From contig DJWO01000009.1 of NCBI GenBank assembly GCA_002441005.1, positions 434,001 to 498,000 on the forward strand: DNA of 64,000 nt, read 5' to 3'. This document shows positions 7,235 through 16,765 of this stretch, one piece after another (positions within the stretch are counted from its first letter, which is position 1; every line of letters starts with the position of its first letter). The notes under the pieces are model-generated. The model worked only from the letters and a program-made list of their open reading frames with translations, searched no databases and was not told where the DNA came from. A program made the position numbers and the translations under genes. The DNA is from Candidatus Aminicenantes bacterium UBA6228. Its GTDB lineage: Bacteria > Acidobacteriota > Aminicenantia > Aminicenantales > Saccharicenantaceae.

Positions 7235-9430
7235 TTAACCCCTGGATTCCTTATAGTAATGGCGATAATAATGCCGGCCATAATAGCCATGATTTTCCAG
7301 ATTAAGGGAATTGACCACCACGCCTAAAGTCCGAAGTTTAAGCAGATCGATTAATTCTCTGGTCTGCACCAGGGCCTCGCGAGGGGTTGTCCCGGCCTGA
7401 ACCACCAGCACCAGTCCATCAACCAATTTGCCCAGAATCTGTGCATCAGTCACAGTCAGGATAGGAGGGGTATCAATCAAAACAAAATCAAATTGATCTT
7501 TTAACAAAGCCAGCAATTTCGACATCCGGTCTGAGCCCAGGAGCTCGGCCGGATTGGGCGGAATCGGACCGGAATTAATTAAATAAAGCGAAGGGACCAT
7601 CGTCGGCTTGATCAATTTTTGAACTGGCAGATCCAGGGCTAAATAGCTGGTCAGCCCTTCATGATTCTTCATTTTAAAAATCTGGTGCTGCTTTGGCCGT
7701 CTGAGATCAGCATCTATAAGGAGAATCTTTTTGCCGGTCTGGGCCAGGCTAACTGCCAGATTGGAAATGGTGGCCGACTTGCCTTCTTCCGGCAGCGGGC
7801 TGGTAACCATAATAGTTTTAAGACTACCCTGAGGACTTGACAAAAGAAGGGCCGTCCGGAGAGAACGGTAGTTTTCAGCAAAAGCCGACTCCGGAGCGAA
7901 ATGAACAATTAGCTCAATATTCTTTGGCTTCCCGGAGTCTTCTTTTCCCCCTTTTCCTTTTTCTTCACCCTTTTTCTGCCCGTAGCTGTAATAGTAGCCA
8001 TAAGCCCGGTTGGAATCATCTCCAAAAACTGGAACAACCCCGAGAGTAGGCAGGCCGGTATAGCGGCCAACTTCTTCGGCGCTCTTAACCGTGTTATCCA
8101 GGTATTCCATGACAAAAGCCAGGCCCGCCCCGCCGAAAAGCCCTAAGAAAAGAGCCAGGAGAAGGTTCCTCAGCTTTTTCGGGCTGGAAGGGTTGATGGG
8201 CAGGTCAGCCCGGTCAATCACTCTTATGTTAGATGTTCTCAAGCCTCTCAGCCTGGCCGAAACGCCCGTTTCGCTCTGCCTTTTTAACAGTGATTCAAGC
8301 AGGCTCTTCTTGTTTTCAATTTCAATTTTCAGGCCGTTGTAAAGAATAGCATTGGAATTGAGGCGGAAAGCCTCATCTTTCTGGCGCTCAAACAGGTCTT
8401 TGAGGGAATTCTCTTTTTTGAGAGCAGCTTGATATTCAGAGTAAGCTGCTTTGACCAGCCCCCCGGTTTCGTTTTTGAGTAAATCCCGGGCAGTGTCCAG
8501 CTCGGCTTTGAGCCTTTGCATTTCTGGATAATCAGGCTGGAATTGCTCCTGCATCTTGGCATATTCGCGGCTGAGCTTTAGATAGTCTTCTCTCAGGCGC
8601 TGGATTAAAGGATTATTCATGGCTTCCGGGATATAATCCGGATTGGCATTTTTGATTTCGTTATAGTAGGCTTCTTTGCGGACCCGGTCAATCTGGGCTT
8701 CGGTCAGAGCTTTATTGACCTCACCCAGTTTGTCGAGCATCGTTGTCTCTTTATCGCTCAGGATGACAATATCTTTTTCCCGACCGTAATTCTGCAATTC
8801 CTGCTCTTTCTGACTTATTTCTTTTTTCAGACCATCTATTTGCTGGCTCAAAAATTCAGTTGCTTGTTCCGTCGCTTCATATTTTGTCTCGATATTCATA
8901 TCAACAAAGCTATCAAAAAGGGCGTTAACTGAGTCAGCGGCCAACTGGGGATCATGGGCTTTGAAATCCACTTCTATCAGCCTGGTCATCCTGACCGGTT
9001 TAACCTCCAGCCGGCTAAGAAATTTATCTATCAGCTTCCGCCGGAAAACAGGATCATTCCAGTCATCGGCTGTAGCTGGCTGCCGCCCGGAAAATTCAGA
9101 AGTTCCCCAGAGCTTCAGCCTTTCAATCGTTCTTTCCGCCAGGCTGCGGCTTTGCAACAGCTTATACTGGGTTTGATAATAATCATCCCGGAAAGTTTCA
9201 ACTTGAAAAATCTCTTCGAAACTCAGGATATTTGGTTCTTTTTCGATCATAACCGTTCCCTGAGCAGTGTAAACCGGCCTCATGGTGAAAGAAACCAGAA
9301 AAGTAATAACCAGGGCGATGACTGTGACTGAAATGATTATCCAGCGCTGGCGGATAATGATGTCGATATATTTTCTTAAATCAATTTCCCCGCCTTCGGC
9401 TGGTTCGATCTCGACATTATTTTCATTCAT
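7235..9430 (-). CDS. Polysaccharide co-polymerase with BY-kinase domain (Wzc-like)
   Basis: A 731-residue inner-membrane protein that regulates polymer length and export. It has a Wzz domain with TM1 at about 30-48, a long periplasmic coiled coil (about 185-395), a second helix at about 421-440 preceded by a proline-rich PINPSSPKK, and then a cytoplasmic tyrosine kinase. The kinase shows Walker A SPLPEEGKS (544-552), Walker A' ILLIDADLRRP (569-579) and Walker B LIDTPP. The tail carries a tyrosine cluster of three YY pairs (GYYGRHYYRHYYKE). Kinase and membrane parts are fused, as in proteobacterial Wzc. It sits between the OPX gene and the CpsB phosphatase. Confidence 0.93.
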   Translation of the reverse strand: MNENNVEIEPAEGGEIDLRKYIDIIIRQRWIIISVTVIALVITFLVSFTMRPVYTAQGTVMIEKEPNILSFEEIFQVETFRDDYYQTQYKLLQSRSLAERTIERLKLWGTSEFSGRQPATADDWNDPVFRRKLIDKFLSRLEVKPVRMTRLIEVDFKAHDPQLAADSVNALFDSFVDMNIETKYEATEQATEFLSQQIDGLKKEISQKEQELQNYGREKDIVILSDKETTMLDKLGEVNKALTEAQIDRVRKEAYYNEIKNANPDYIPEAMNNPLIQRLREDYLKLSREYAKMQEQFQPDYPEMQRLKAELDTARDLLKNETGGLVKAAYSEYQAALKKENSLKDLFERQKDEAFRLNSNAILYNGLKIEIENKKSLLESLLKRQSETGVSARLRGLRTSNIRVIDRADLPINPSSPKKLRNLLLALFLGLFGGAGLAFVMEYLDNTVKSAEEVGRYTGLPTLGVVPVFGDDSNRAYGYYYSYGQKKGEEKGKGGKEDSGKPKNIELIVHFAPESAFAENYRSLRTALLLSSPQGSLKTIMVTSPLPEEGKSATISNLAVSLAQTGKKILLIDADLRRPKQHQIFKMKNHEGLTSYLALDLPVQKLIKPTMVPSLYLINSGPIPPNPAELLGSDRMSKLLALLKDQFDFVLIDTPPILTVTDAQILGKLVDGLVLVVQAGTTPREALVQTRELIDLLKLRTLGVVVNSLNLENHGYYGRHYYRHYYKESRG

Positions 9431-9464
9431 CTCACGCCTCTTTTCCCCGTCTTTGTTTTCCGGC

Positions 9465-10367
9465 CTAAAAAATACTCTGTTTGACTATGACCACGTCTCC
9501 TTCCTGAAGGGGAATATCTTTCTTCTTGCCTTTTATAATATCATTTAAATTAACACTCAAATTAATTTCCTTGCCGCTCTTATCCCTTCTCTTGATAGTC
9601 ACTCCTCTTTTGGTAGCATTTTCGCTCAGCCCGCCGGCCTGGGCGATAGCCTGGAGTAAAGTAATCTTATTCGACATTTTCACCTGCAGGGCTCCTGGCT
9701 GCCTGACCTCGCCAAAAACATAGACATTAATCAACTTATCGACTGGAACATTAATCACATCATTGGCCTGAATAGGAATGTTCAGATTCTGATTGCCGTT
9801 AATCATCAGATCCTCAAGATCAATGCTGATCGAAGCTGTTGTACCGTCCTGCCCCTCGCGCAGCACATAAATCTCATTAGCGGCCGTATCATTAAAACCG
9901 CCTGCCTGTGAAATCATCTGCAATAACGTTTGCCGGCCGACCAGTTCGTACATCCCAGGCTTTTCGACTGCGCCGATTATGGCCACCAGGCTGCTTTGAT
10001 ATTCTTTAATAAAAATTGAGACCTGAGCTTTTTTGACGTATTTTTCCAGTAGCTCTGATAGCCTTTCCTCAGCCTTATCCTTGGTCAATCCGCCTATTTG
10101 AATATTGCCAATAAGCGGCAGGGTAATCGAACCGTCTTCAGACACTCTGACCGTATGATCAAATTCCGGTAATTCAAAAACTTTAATTTCCAGGAGATCC
10201 CTTGGCCCGATTATATATTCTCTGATGAAATAATCCCGCCCGTTAACCTGATTCTCTTCCTGGCCGCGGCTGAGGGGCACAGCCTGTTGCGAGCCAGAAG
10301 GTCTGACTCCAATAATCAGAATCAAAAAAACAAAAAGAATCAGGGCAGCCTGTTTCTCTTTTCCCAT
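9465..10367 (-). CDS. OPX polysaccharide export protein (Wza-like, no C-terminal helix)
   Basis: A 300-residue periplasmic export protein from ATG 10367 (GGAG with a short spacer; a TTG 27 bases upstream has no such site). It has a signal-anchor sequence without a clear lipobox cysteine, a Poly_export domain (about 45-130, with IGPRDLLEIKVF and GSITLPLIGNI), then two SLBB domains (about 135-200 and 215-295). The protein stops right after the second SLBB (EGDVVIVKQSIF), so the amphipathic helix that lets E. coli Wza span the outer membrane is absent. The adjoining upstream gene encodes an outer-membrane barrel that may supply the pore. Confidence 0.88.
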   Translation of the reverse strand: MGKEKQAALILFVFLILIIGVRPSGSQQAVPLSRGQEENQVNGRDYFIREYIIGPRDLLEIKVFELPEFDHTVRVSEDGSITLPLIGNIQIGGLTKDKAEERLSELLEKYVKKAQVSIFIKEYQSSLVAIIGAVEKPGMYELVGRQTLLQMISQAGGFNDTAANEIYVLREGQDGTTASISIDLEDLMINGNQNLNIPIQANDVINVPVDKLINVYVFGEVRQPGALQVKMSNKITLLQAIAQAGGLSENATKRGVTIKRRDKSGKEINLSVNLNDIIKGKKKDIPLQEGDVVIVKQSIF

Positions 10368-10411
10368 GTCTTCTCCATTTACCAGGCCATACAAATATTT
10401 ATCTATTTATC

Positions 10412-11650
10412 TTAAAAATCATAGGTCACATTAAGTCCGATAAATTTTCTGTTCGCATCCCAGTTAAGAACATTAATTTCTCTCTTCCAGTTGCCAGCGG
10501 TTATTCCAATCCCGGCTGTTTTACTTATTCTATAATAAATGGCCACTGAATTTAAAGTATAATTATCACGGCGGGGCGAACTGCCTGGAGTTTCCCCCAG
10601 AGGGTAGTCATTTTTTGTCTGGCTATAAGTATAATCCAGGCGAATTTTCTTTCTGAAAATATAAAAAGACGGCCCGGCCGACCAGTTTGTCTCAATATAG
10701 TAAGCGCTATAGGACCAGACAGAAAAATTTATATCCCGCTGATAGTTGCCGCGAAGAACGAGCGGCCTCATAATTTGCCAGCTAACTGAAGTATCTCCTA
10801 CCAGGCCCTGGTAATCTGGCAGTTCCGGATCGAGGGTATCAAACCATTTATGACCAAGCCTGATCTGGCCATGAAGGCGGCCGGTCGGAGAAAACTGGAA
10901 GCCGGAGTAAATTGTCTGACTGTTTGAATCCCCAGGGTTAAGAGGATCTTTAAAATCATATGAGCCCTTCTGCCCTTCGATAAAAAACTGAATTCTGGGG
11001 TTAAGCCGGTAATAAATCCGGCCGCTTAAATAATCCTCATAATGGCTTAAACGTTGATTAATATTGACCGAATCATATTCCAGGCTTTCGTAGGTATAAT
11101 CAATAGTTCTGGCCGTAAATTCAAAAGACAGCCGGTATGATTTCTGATAAAGAAAAGAAACAAAACCGCTTTTTTCTTTCCGGCGGGGGCGGATATCTAA
11201 CTCCGTACTCCAGCGTTCCCGGGCATTATTCAGGCTTCCGCCAACTGTCAGTAAAAAACGGCTAAAGCTTAGGGAAACATCCCCGTTGAGATAATTATTC
11301 CAGGTCCTTTCCCTTTTAGTCTTTGAGAAAAAAACGTATTGTGGAGATTCAAAAACGTGAACTATTATTCTTCTTCTGGCTACGAGGTAAACATCGGCGG
11401 CCGGTCCGGCCGTAAGCCAGAAGTCAGAGGTGGCTTCAGGCTGATAGTAAATATTCGAATCATAGCCTGCATCCTTAATCAGAATGGCCGGCTGCAATTT
11501 TAAAGGTCCAAATTGCCAGGCAGCTTTCTCGGCCGCCAGGCGCAGCTCCCTGGCTTTCCAGGTCTCAGCTCCAGCCCCAGTCCACAGGGTCAAACTCAAA
11601 CTGAGGAGCAAAAATATTTGACTGGCCTGCCGTCCTATTTTCCCTTTCAA
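10412..11650 (-). CDS. Outer-membrane beta-barrel, likely polysaccharide-secretion porin
   Basis: A 412-residue protein with a signal peptide (cleavage near GAGAE), followed by alternating aromatic/polar strands throughout and a terminal phenylalanine (FIGLNVTYDF), the usual signal for outer-membrane barrel insertion. It resembles BBP2-type barrels. The start is a TTG at 11650 with a weak SD. It is the first gene of the EPS transcript, immediately before the OPX gene. In Myxococcus some OPX proteins that lack an outer-membrane helix work with such a barrel (Wzp proteins); this pairing is inferred here from order and architecture. Confidence 0.75.
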   Translation of the reverse strand: MKGKIGRQASQIFLLLSLSLTLWTGAGAETWKARELRLAAEKAAWQFGPLKLQPAILIKDAGYDSNIYYQPEATSDFWLTAGPAADVYLVARRRIIVHVFESPQYVFFSKTKRERTWNNYLNGDVSLSFSRFLLTVGGSLNNARERWSTELDIRPRRKEKSGFVSFLYQKSYRLSFEFTARTIDYTYESLEYDSVNINQRLSHYEDYLSGRIYYRLNPRIQFFIEGQKGSYDFKDPLNPGDSNSQTIYSGFQFSPTGRLHGQIRLGHKWFDTLDPELPDYQGLVGDTSVSWQIMRPLVLRGNYQRDINFSVWSYSAYYIETNWSAGPSFYIFRKKIRLDYTYSQTKNDYPLGETPGSSPRRDNYTLNSVAIYYRISKTAGIGITAGNWKREINVLNWDANRKFIGLNVTYDF

Positions 11651-11751
11651 CTTTCTTCATCCCATAATAATTCATTTACTTTTTAACATAATCTGGAGGC
11701 AGCTGGCAACTGGCTAATCTTTCTTTCTGGCCAAATTCTTCGACCTCTGCC

Positions 11752-13974
11752 TTGTTTTTGACCAAAAGGCAATTGTATATTAATCAACAGATGATTAGTG
11801 ATAAGTCCAATAACCGGCCAGTTTCTGGCTGGCTGACCGTTTTAGTTATTTTTATGCTTTTCTCTGCTTTTTTTCCACTTGAGCTAAAAGCTGTTCTAAG
11901 CCAGCAGTCCGCATCGGGCTCAGATGAATCATTTCGCCTCCTGGCCACCTACCAGGAAAAGAAGGGGGACATGATTCTGGCTTCAGGCCAGGTAGAGCTC
12001 CATTTCGAGGATTTGACCCTGCTTTGTGACCGGCTGCAACTGAACACAGCTACCTACGACCTCCAGGCCGAAGGCCAGGTTTGCCTTCAGCTCCCGTCAG
12101 AGGTGGTCAACTGCCAGCGGCTGACCTACAATCTGAAGACACGGGAGGCACAACTTGAAGACGTCCAGGCGATTTCCCGACCCAGTCTTTTATTTGGCGC
12201 TAAAGAAATCAGTCAGAACTCAACTGATATAATGAAGGTAAAAGAGGCCTGGTTGACCAGTTGCACCCAGCCCGTTCCCCGCTGGTCATTTAGTTTTAAA
12301 CAGGCCGAGATCAAAACCGATGATTATGTCTCTATGTCCCGAGCGGTTTTTTCTATCAAAAAGGTTCCTGTTTTTTACCTGCCTTACCTGAAATATCCGC
12401 TGAAAGAAAGAGCCACCGGTTTTCTCTTTCCAGAGATAGGCTACAATCAGGTCAAAGGTCTGGCCATCAGTCAAAGTTTTTATTGGGCCATAGCCAGAAA
12501 CAGTGAAGCCACTCTGACGGCTGACTATTATTCCAGTCAAGGGGCAGGAACAGGAATTGCTTACCGCTATCTTTTAAGAGGAAAAACTAAAGGAGAGGCC
12601 AGCGCCTATGTCTTTTTCTTCAAAAGGCAGCCTGATTCGGTTCAGCCTGACCCGGGTTATCTAATCCGCTGGAGCCACCAGCAGCTCCTGCCAGGCAGTT
12701 TCCAGTTTAACGGGCAGGTTGATTATTCGAGTTCTTTTGATTTTTTAAGGGAATATGAGAATAATTTCAGCCTGTCCACCAGCAATAACCGTTCCTACCA
12801 GTTTAACCTGACCAGAAACTGGTCTTATTTTAGCCTGAACCTCCGGACTTCCCGCTTTGAAACTTATTTTCCGGCCACAGGTCAGAAGGTAATCTCCAAT
12901 TATTTCCCGCAAATTAATTTCAACCTCCTGAAATACCGGCTTTTCTCCTCCTTCTACCTTTCCTGGGAATCTGGCCTGACCAACTGGCACTATTCTTATC
13001 AAAACGAAAATCAGCCAGCTACCAGTCTCGCTCTCGGTCAGGCCTTTTTCAGGCCGGCTTTAAGCCTGCCTTTTTCTCCAGCTCCTTTTTTGAATCTTTC
13101 TTTTTTCACCACGGGCCTCTTCAGCTATTATTTCCAGAGTTATGCACCCGGGACGACTATCAGAGAGAATAAGCCGCTTCTGACTGCCCAGGCCAGACTG
13201 GGCTTCAATCTGGAAGGGCCAATTTTCTATCGGATTTTTTTCCGGGGCGGGGAACCATATCTAAAGCATCTTATTGTCCCTTTCTGCTCTTACACTTTTG
13301 AAAGCCTGCTCAGCCAGGGCGTTTCTTCCCGGATTATAAGCCCCCTCGGTTTCTACCGTGACGATGATTTGAAATACGGTTTTACTCAACACCTTCTGAT
13401 TAAAGACGGTGAAACCAGCCGGGAAATGGTAACTTTCGGTTTGTCTCAGGTTTATTATTTTGACCCGGCTACCAGCCGGATAAGATTTTATTACCCGCAG
13501 AATCCAGACAGGCATCTGGCCCCGCTTAACGGCTTTTTACGTTTTTATCTTCAGACCAGATTAAGCCTCGACCTTAGCGCCGATTATAATACGTATGAAA
13601 ACAATTTTTTGAGCTTCAGATTAAGTGCCAATTACGGCGCCCCGTCAGATAATTTCTTTCTCGGGTTGAACTGGTCGAAGAGTTATCAGATCCTGGCCGC
13701 CGACAGCTTTTTCCGGAGTAATCAGATCGGCCTCCGGGCCAGTCTCCGCCTGCCGGCCAGGCTGGATGTCAAGGGCCAGATAGAATACGATCTCCAGCTA
13801 AAAAAAGTTATTTATACCGGTCTATCCTGTACCTACCATTATCAATGTCTGGACTTCAGTCTTGACCTTAGAATCTTCAATTACCGGCTCAGGCCAGAAA
13901 CCCAGTTCAGGTTTTCGGTCGGACTGGGAAATATCAGCCGCAGCTCTGATTTCCTGGGAGGTTTTGCTTTCTAA
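11752..13974 (+). CDS. lptD: LPS-assembly protein LptD (OstA-like)
   Basis: A 740-residue outer-membrane protein that inserts LPS into the outer leaflet. After an N-terminal hydrophobic leader (about 26-47) comes an OstA/LptA-like beta-jellyroll (about 60-190, with ILASGQVELHFEDLTLLCDRL) and then a large C-terminal barrel ending in GGFAF. The length is near the usual 750-800. Two cysteines near 174 and 697 lie where a linking disulfide could form, but the E. coli pairing pattern is not clear. The start is uncertain: TTG 11752, TTG 11773 (after AAAGG) and ATG 11791 are all in frame. It is divergent from the EPS transcript and fits a cell making LPS. Confidence 0.85.
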   Translation: MFLTKRQLYINQQMISDKSNNRPVSGWLTVLVIFMLFSAFFPLELKAVLSQQSASGSDESFRLLATYQEKKGDMILASGQVELHFEDLTLLCDRLQLNTATYDLQAEGQVCLQLPSEVVNCQRLTYNLKTREAQLEDVQAISRPSLLFGAKEISQNSTDIMKVKEAWLTSCTQPVPRWSFSFKQAEIKTDDYVSMSRAVFSIKKVPVFYLPYLKYPLKERATGFLFPEIGYNQVKGLAISQSFYWAIARNSEATLTADYYSSQGAGTGIAYRYLLRGKTKGEASAYVFFFKRQPDSVQPDPGYLIRWSHQQLLPGSFQFNGQVDYSSSFDFLREYENNFSLSTSNNRSYQFNLTRNWSYFSLNLRTSRFETYFPATGQKVISNYFPQINFNLLKYRLFSSFYLSWESGLTNWHYSYQNENQPATSLALGQAFFRPALSLPFSPAPFLNLSFFTTGLFSYYFQSYAPGTTIRENKPLLTAQARLGFNLEGPIFYRIFFRGGEPYLKHLIVPFCSYTFESLLSQGVSSRIISPLGFYRDDDLKYGFTQHLLIKDGETSREMVTFGLSQVYYFDPATSRIRFYYPQNPDRHLAPLNGFLRFYLQTRLSLDLSADYNTYENNFLSFRLSANYGAPSDNFFLGLNWSKSYQILAADSFFRSNQIGLRASLRLPARLDVKGQIEYDLQLKKVIYTGLSCTYHYQCLDFSLDLRIFNYRLRPETQFRFSVGLGNISRSSDFLGGFAF

Positions 13975-14065
13975 TTCCCTGACCCAGACTGATTGGCTGC
14001 CTGGCCAGCAGCCTGGATAACCGGGGCTGCCGCCGGCCATTGCTAAATATTTTTCCTCCTTTAAT

Positions 14066-14094
14066 TTGACAGCCGGAGCCAAAAAGGCTATAAA
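14066..14094 (+). promoter_or_regulatory. Sigma70 promoter for the SDR gene
   Basis: A perfect TTGACA (14066-14071), a 17-base spacer and TATAAA (14089-14094) lie about 50 bases before the SDR start codon. Confidence 0.75.
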
Positions 14095-14144
14095 AATCTT
14101 AACAATAAGCAGCCGGATAAGCTGATATTTGTTTGGGAGCAAAG

Positions 14145-15101
14145 ATGAGAATTTTAGTTACAGGTGTTTCAGGTTTTATTGGCAGTCACTTAGCAGAATA
14201 TATCAATTCAAATTTGAAGCAGAATGAACTCTATGGTTTAATCCGGCCAAGGTCCTCACTGGCCAACCTTCAAAAACTTTCAGGGCAGGTCAAATTTTAT
14301 ACCGGGGATCTAATGGAATTCCACTCGCTACTGGCTCCCCTGGACGAAATCAGGCCGGATCTTGTCTTTCACCTGGCCGGGCAGGGCGCCCCCTCTTTTT
14401 CCTGGAGCCTGCCAGCCAGCATCATGGAAGTTAACCTCGTCGGTACAATCAATTTGCTCGAAGCTCTGAGAGAGCTTCGTCTTAATCCCAGAGTCATCAT
14501 AGCCGGAGCAGGTGAAGCTTACGGACTGGCCTTCGCTGATGAACTGCCCATGAAAGAAAGCTCCCATTTCCGGCCGCTTAATCCCTTCGGGGTAAGTAAA
14601 GCCGCTCAGGATATGCTGGGCTTCCAGTATTTCAAGAGTTATAACTTAAAAATAATCAGGGCCCGCCTCTTCAGCACCGTTGGCCCCAGACAGCCCGAGT
14701 ATTATTTTATCTCCAGCCTGGCCAAACAAATCGCTGAGATTGAAAAAAAGAAAAAGGATCCAATTCTTTATGCCGGCAATCTGGAAAACAAAAGAGATTA
14801 CACTGACGTCAGAGACCTGGTCCGGGCTCTCTGGCTGGTGGCCGAAAAGGGAGAAGACGGAGAAGCTTATAATCTTGGTTCGGGACAGGCCTGGTTCGGT
14901 CAGGAGATACTGAAAACTATATTAAGCATGACCAGAGCCAAGATTCTGGTTGAAACTGAAGAGAAACGTTTCCGGCCGGCTGATCCGCCGATTCTCCTGG
15001 CCGACATCAACCGCCTGGTCAAACTGACTGCCTGGAAACCGCAAATCAATCTGAAGCAATCTCTGCTGGATATTTTAAATTACTGGCGGGATGAAATTTA
15101 A
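14145..15101 (+). CDS. NAD-dependent epimerase/dehydratase (extended SDR), atypical catalytic site
   Basis: A 318-residue extended SDR, most like GDP-mannose dehydratase or GDP-4-keto-deoxymannose reductase relatives. ATG 14145 has GGGAG five bases upstream. The NAD(P)-binding TGVSGFIGSH is at residues 6-15 and the FHLAGQ strand follows. Where the family has YxxxK the sequence reads F148-G-V-S-K, keeping the lysine but replacing the catalytic tyrosine by phenylalanine. The Ser/Thr of the triad region is also replaced (AGAGEAYG). The C-terminal substrate domain (NKRDYTDVRD, YNLGSG) is intact. It may bind a sugar nucleotide without normal chemistry, or use another acid. It has its own promoter after lptD. 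Confidence 0.8.
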   Translation: MRILVTGVSGFIGSHLAEYINSNLKQNELYGLIRPRSSLANLQKLSGQVKFYTGDLMEFHSLLAPLDEIRPDLVFHLAGQGAPSFSWSLPASIMEVNLVGTINLLEALRELRLNPRVIIAGAGEAYGLAFADELPMKESSHFRPLNPFGVSKAAQDMLGFQYFKSYNLKIIRARLFSTVGPRQPEYYFISSLAKQIAEIEKKKKDPILYAGNLENKRDYTDVRDLVRALWLVAEKGEDGEAYNLGSGQAWFGQEILKTILSMTRAKILVETEEKRFRPADPPILLADINRLVKLTAWKPQINLKQSLLDILNYWRDEI

Positions 15102-15131
15102 TAGTCTTTCCGGCCAGTCGCTGCCGGATAT

Positions 15132-16613
15132 TTATTTAGTCTTTTTTATGTCCAGCTCCAGCTGGTTTTCCTGAATGAGTCTTCTTTCATCTTCTATAGC
15201 TTTAAGAAGTTCAGGTGTCACATCTCCGGTTGGATATTGGCCGTCAAAACAGGCCGCGCAGAAATATCTCAATTTTGGATTTTCCATTCTGATGGCTTTT
15301 TTCAGATTGGCCAGGGTCTGGTAAATAACCTCATCGGCACCGATGCGGCGGGCCACCAGTTTTTCATCGGCATCCCTGGCTACAAACTCGGTCTTGGTCT
15401 GCATGTCTATACCATAAACACAGGGATAACGGAGAGGAGGCGAGTAAGAAGCAAAATAAACTTTTTCTGCTCCACATTCTCTGATCATTTCCACAATCGC
15501 CCGGGAGGTGTTCCCTCTAACAATACTGTCATCAACCAGCAGAACTTTCTTGCCTTCAATTTCCGAGCAGATGGGATTCAGCTTCTGCCGGACAGAACTC
15601 TGTCTTTTGGCCTCGGCCGGCATGATAAAAGTCCGGCCGATATAACGGTTTTTAACCAGGGCTTCACTGTATTTGAGCTTGAGCCGCCGGGCAATTTCAA
15701 TGGCTGCATCCCTGGCTGAATCAGGAACCGGCACCACCACGTCAATGTCTAAATCTTTCTTTTTAATCTCGCCGGCCAGCAGACGCCCGAGATTAACCCG
15801 GCTTTTATAGACATTTACCCCGTCAATAACCGAATCGGGCCGGGCAAAATAAACCCACTCGAAAAGACAGGGAGTATGTTTTCTCTTAATTATTCGCCGG
15901 CGATGAAGCTGCCGGTTGCGATCAATAAAAATGGCTTCGCCGGCTTCAATATGTTCGATATCGTCAAAACCCATCAGGTTAAGGCTGACCGTTTCAGAGG
16001 CAAAGGCATAAGAAGGCAGCAGGCCGTCTTTCCGCCGGCCAAAGCTCAAAGGCTTAATACCATAAGGGTCGCGAAAGGCGACCAGACCCTGTTCGGCAAT
16101 ATAGGCCACCGTCGCATAACTGCCTCTAACCCGCCGGTAAACCCCGGCTACCGCTTTAAAAATGTTTTCAGGCGTAATGACTTTGATGCGCTGCTCTTCC
16201 AGTTCCTGGGCAAAAATATTAAGAATAACCTCAGCATCGCATTCAGAATTAAGCAAGCGCTGATGCTTTTCGAACAGTTCTTTTTTCAGCCGCCGGTAAT
16301 TGACCACATTGCCATTATGAGCCAGGACAATACCGAAGGGGGAATTAAGCATAAAAGGCTGGGCATCTTCCTGGCCGCCACCGCCAACTGTCGGATAACG
16401 GGTATGCCCGATGCCAATATGGCCTTTTAGCTGGGCTGCCTCTTCCTGGCCAAAAATGTCCATAACCAGGCCGCCGCCCTTTTTCTCATGAAATTTGCCG
16501 TCATAAGTGATAATGCCGGCCGCATCCTGGCCGCGGTGCTGAATAGACAGCAATCCCTGATAAAGGTCATGGAAAACTTCGTCATTAGCCCAGATACCGA
16601 TTACACCGCACAT
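15132..16613 (-). CDS. purF: Amidophosphoribosyltransferase
   Basis: First committed step of purine synthesis: PRPP plus glutamine to phosphoribosylamine. The 493-residue protein begins MCGVIGIW, so Cys2 becomes the N-terminal nucleophile of the glutaminase. There is no long propeptide. The PRPP loop VLLVDDSIVRGNTS is present in the C-terminal phosphoribosyltransferase domain. Cysteines at HTPC, RYPC and FCAAC match the four ligands of the Fe4S4 cluster in the Bacillus-type enzyme, so this is probably the oxygen-sensitive form. It is a single-gene unit with its own promoter, convergent with the SDR gene. Confidence 0.96.
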   Translation of the reverse strand: MCGVIGIWANDEVFHDLYQGLLSIQHRGQDAAGIITYDGKFHEKKGGGLVMDIFGQEEAAQLKGHIGIGHTRYPTVGGGGQEDAQPFMLNSPFGIVLAHNGNVVNYRRLKKELFEKHQRLLNSECDAEVILNIFAQELEEQRIKVITPENIFKAVAGVYRRVRGSYATVAYIAEQGLVAFRDPYGIKPLSFGRRKDGLLPSYAFASETVSLNLMGFDDIEHIEAGEAIFIDRNRQLHRRRIIKRKHTPCLFEWVYFARPDSVIDGVNVYKSRVNLGRLLAGEIKKKDLDIDVVVPVPDSARDAAIEIARRLKLKYSEALVKNRYIGRTFIMPAEAKRQSSVRQKLNPICSEIEGKKVLLVDDSIVRGNTSRAIVEMIRECGAEKVYFASYSPPLRYPCVYGIDMQTKTEFVARDADEKLVARRIGADEVIYQTLANLKKAIRMENPKLRYFCAACFDGQYPTGDVTPELLKAIEDERRLIQENQLELDIKKTK

Positions 16614-16641
16614 CTGCCGATATTCCTCTTTTAAGTTAGTT

Positions 16642-16670
16642 ATTATAGCAAATAGCCGGCTTTTTTTAAA
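16642..16670 (-). promoter_or_regulatory. purF promoter, extended -10
   Basis: On the minus strand TTTAAA (16665-16670), a 17-base spacer and a perfect TATAAT (16642-16647) are seen. The -10 is preceded by TGC, which gives an extended -10 element. Confidence 0.7.
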
Positions 16671-16765
16671 TGAAACCAGTTTTGACCGGCCAGAAAAAAA
16701 GCCCGGGAACCTATCGGAAAAAGCCGGCCCCGGCTACTTCTCTTAAAGTCCACGAGGCAGAATAA

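Noticed and set aside
13995..14013. Hairpin GGCTGC/GCAGCC after lptD
   Set aside because: Short stem without a T-run; too weak to call a terminator.
15109..15128. Hairpin TCCGGC/GCCGGA between the convergent SDR gene and purF
   Set aside because: No T-run follows on either strand, so a factor-independent terminator is not supported.
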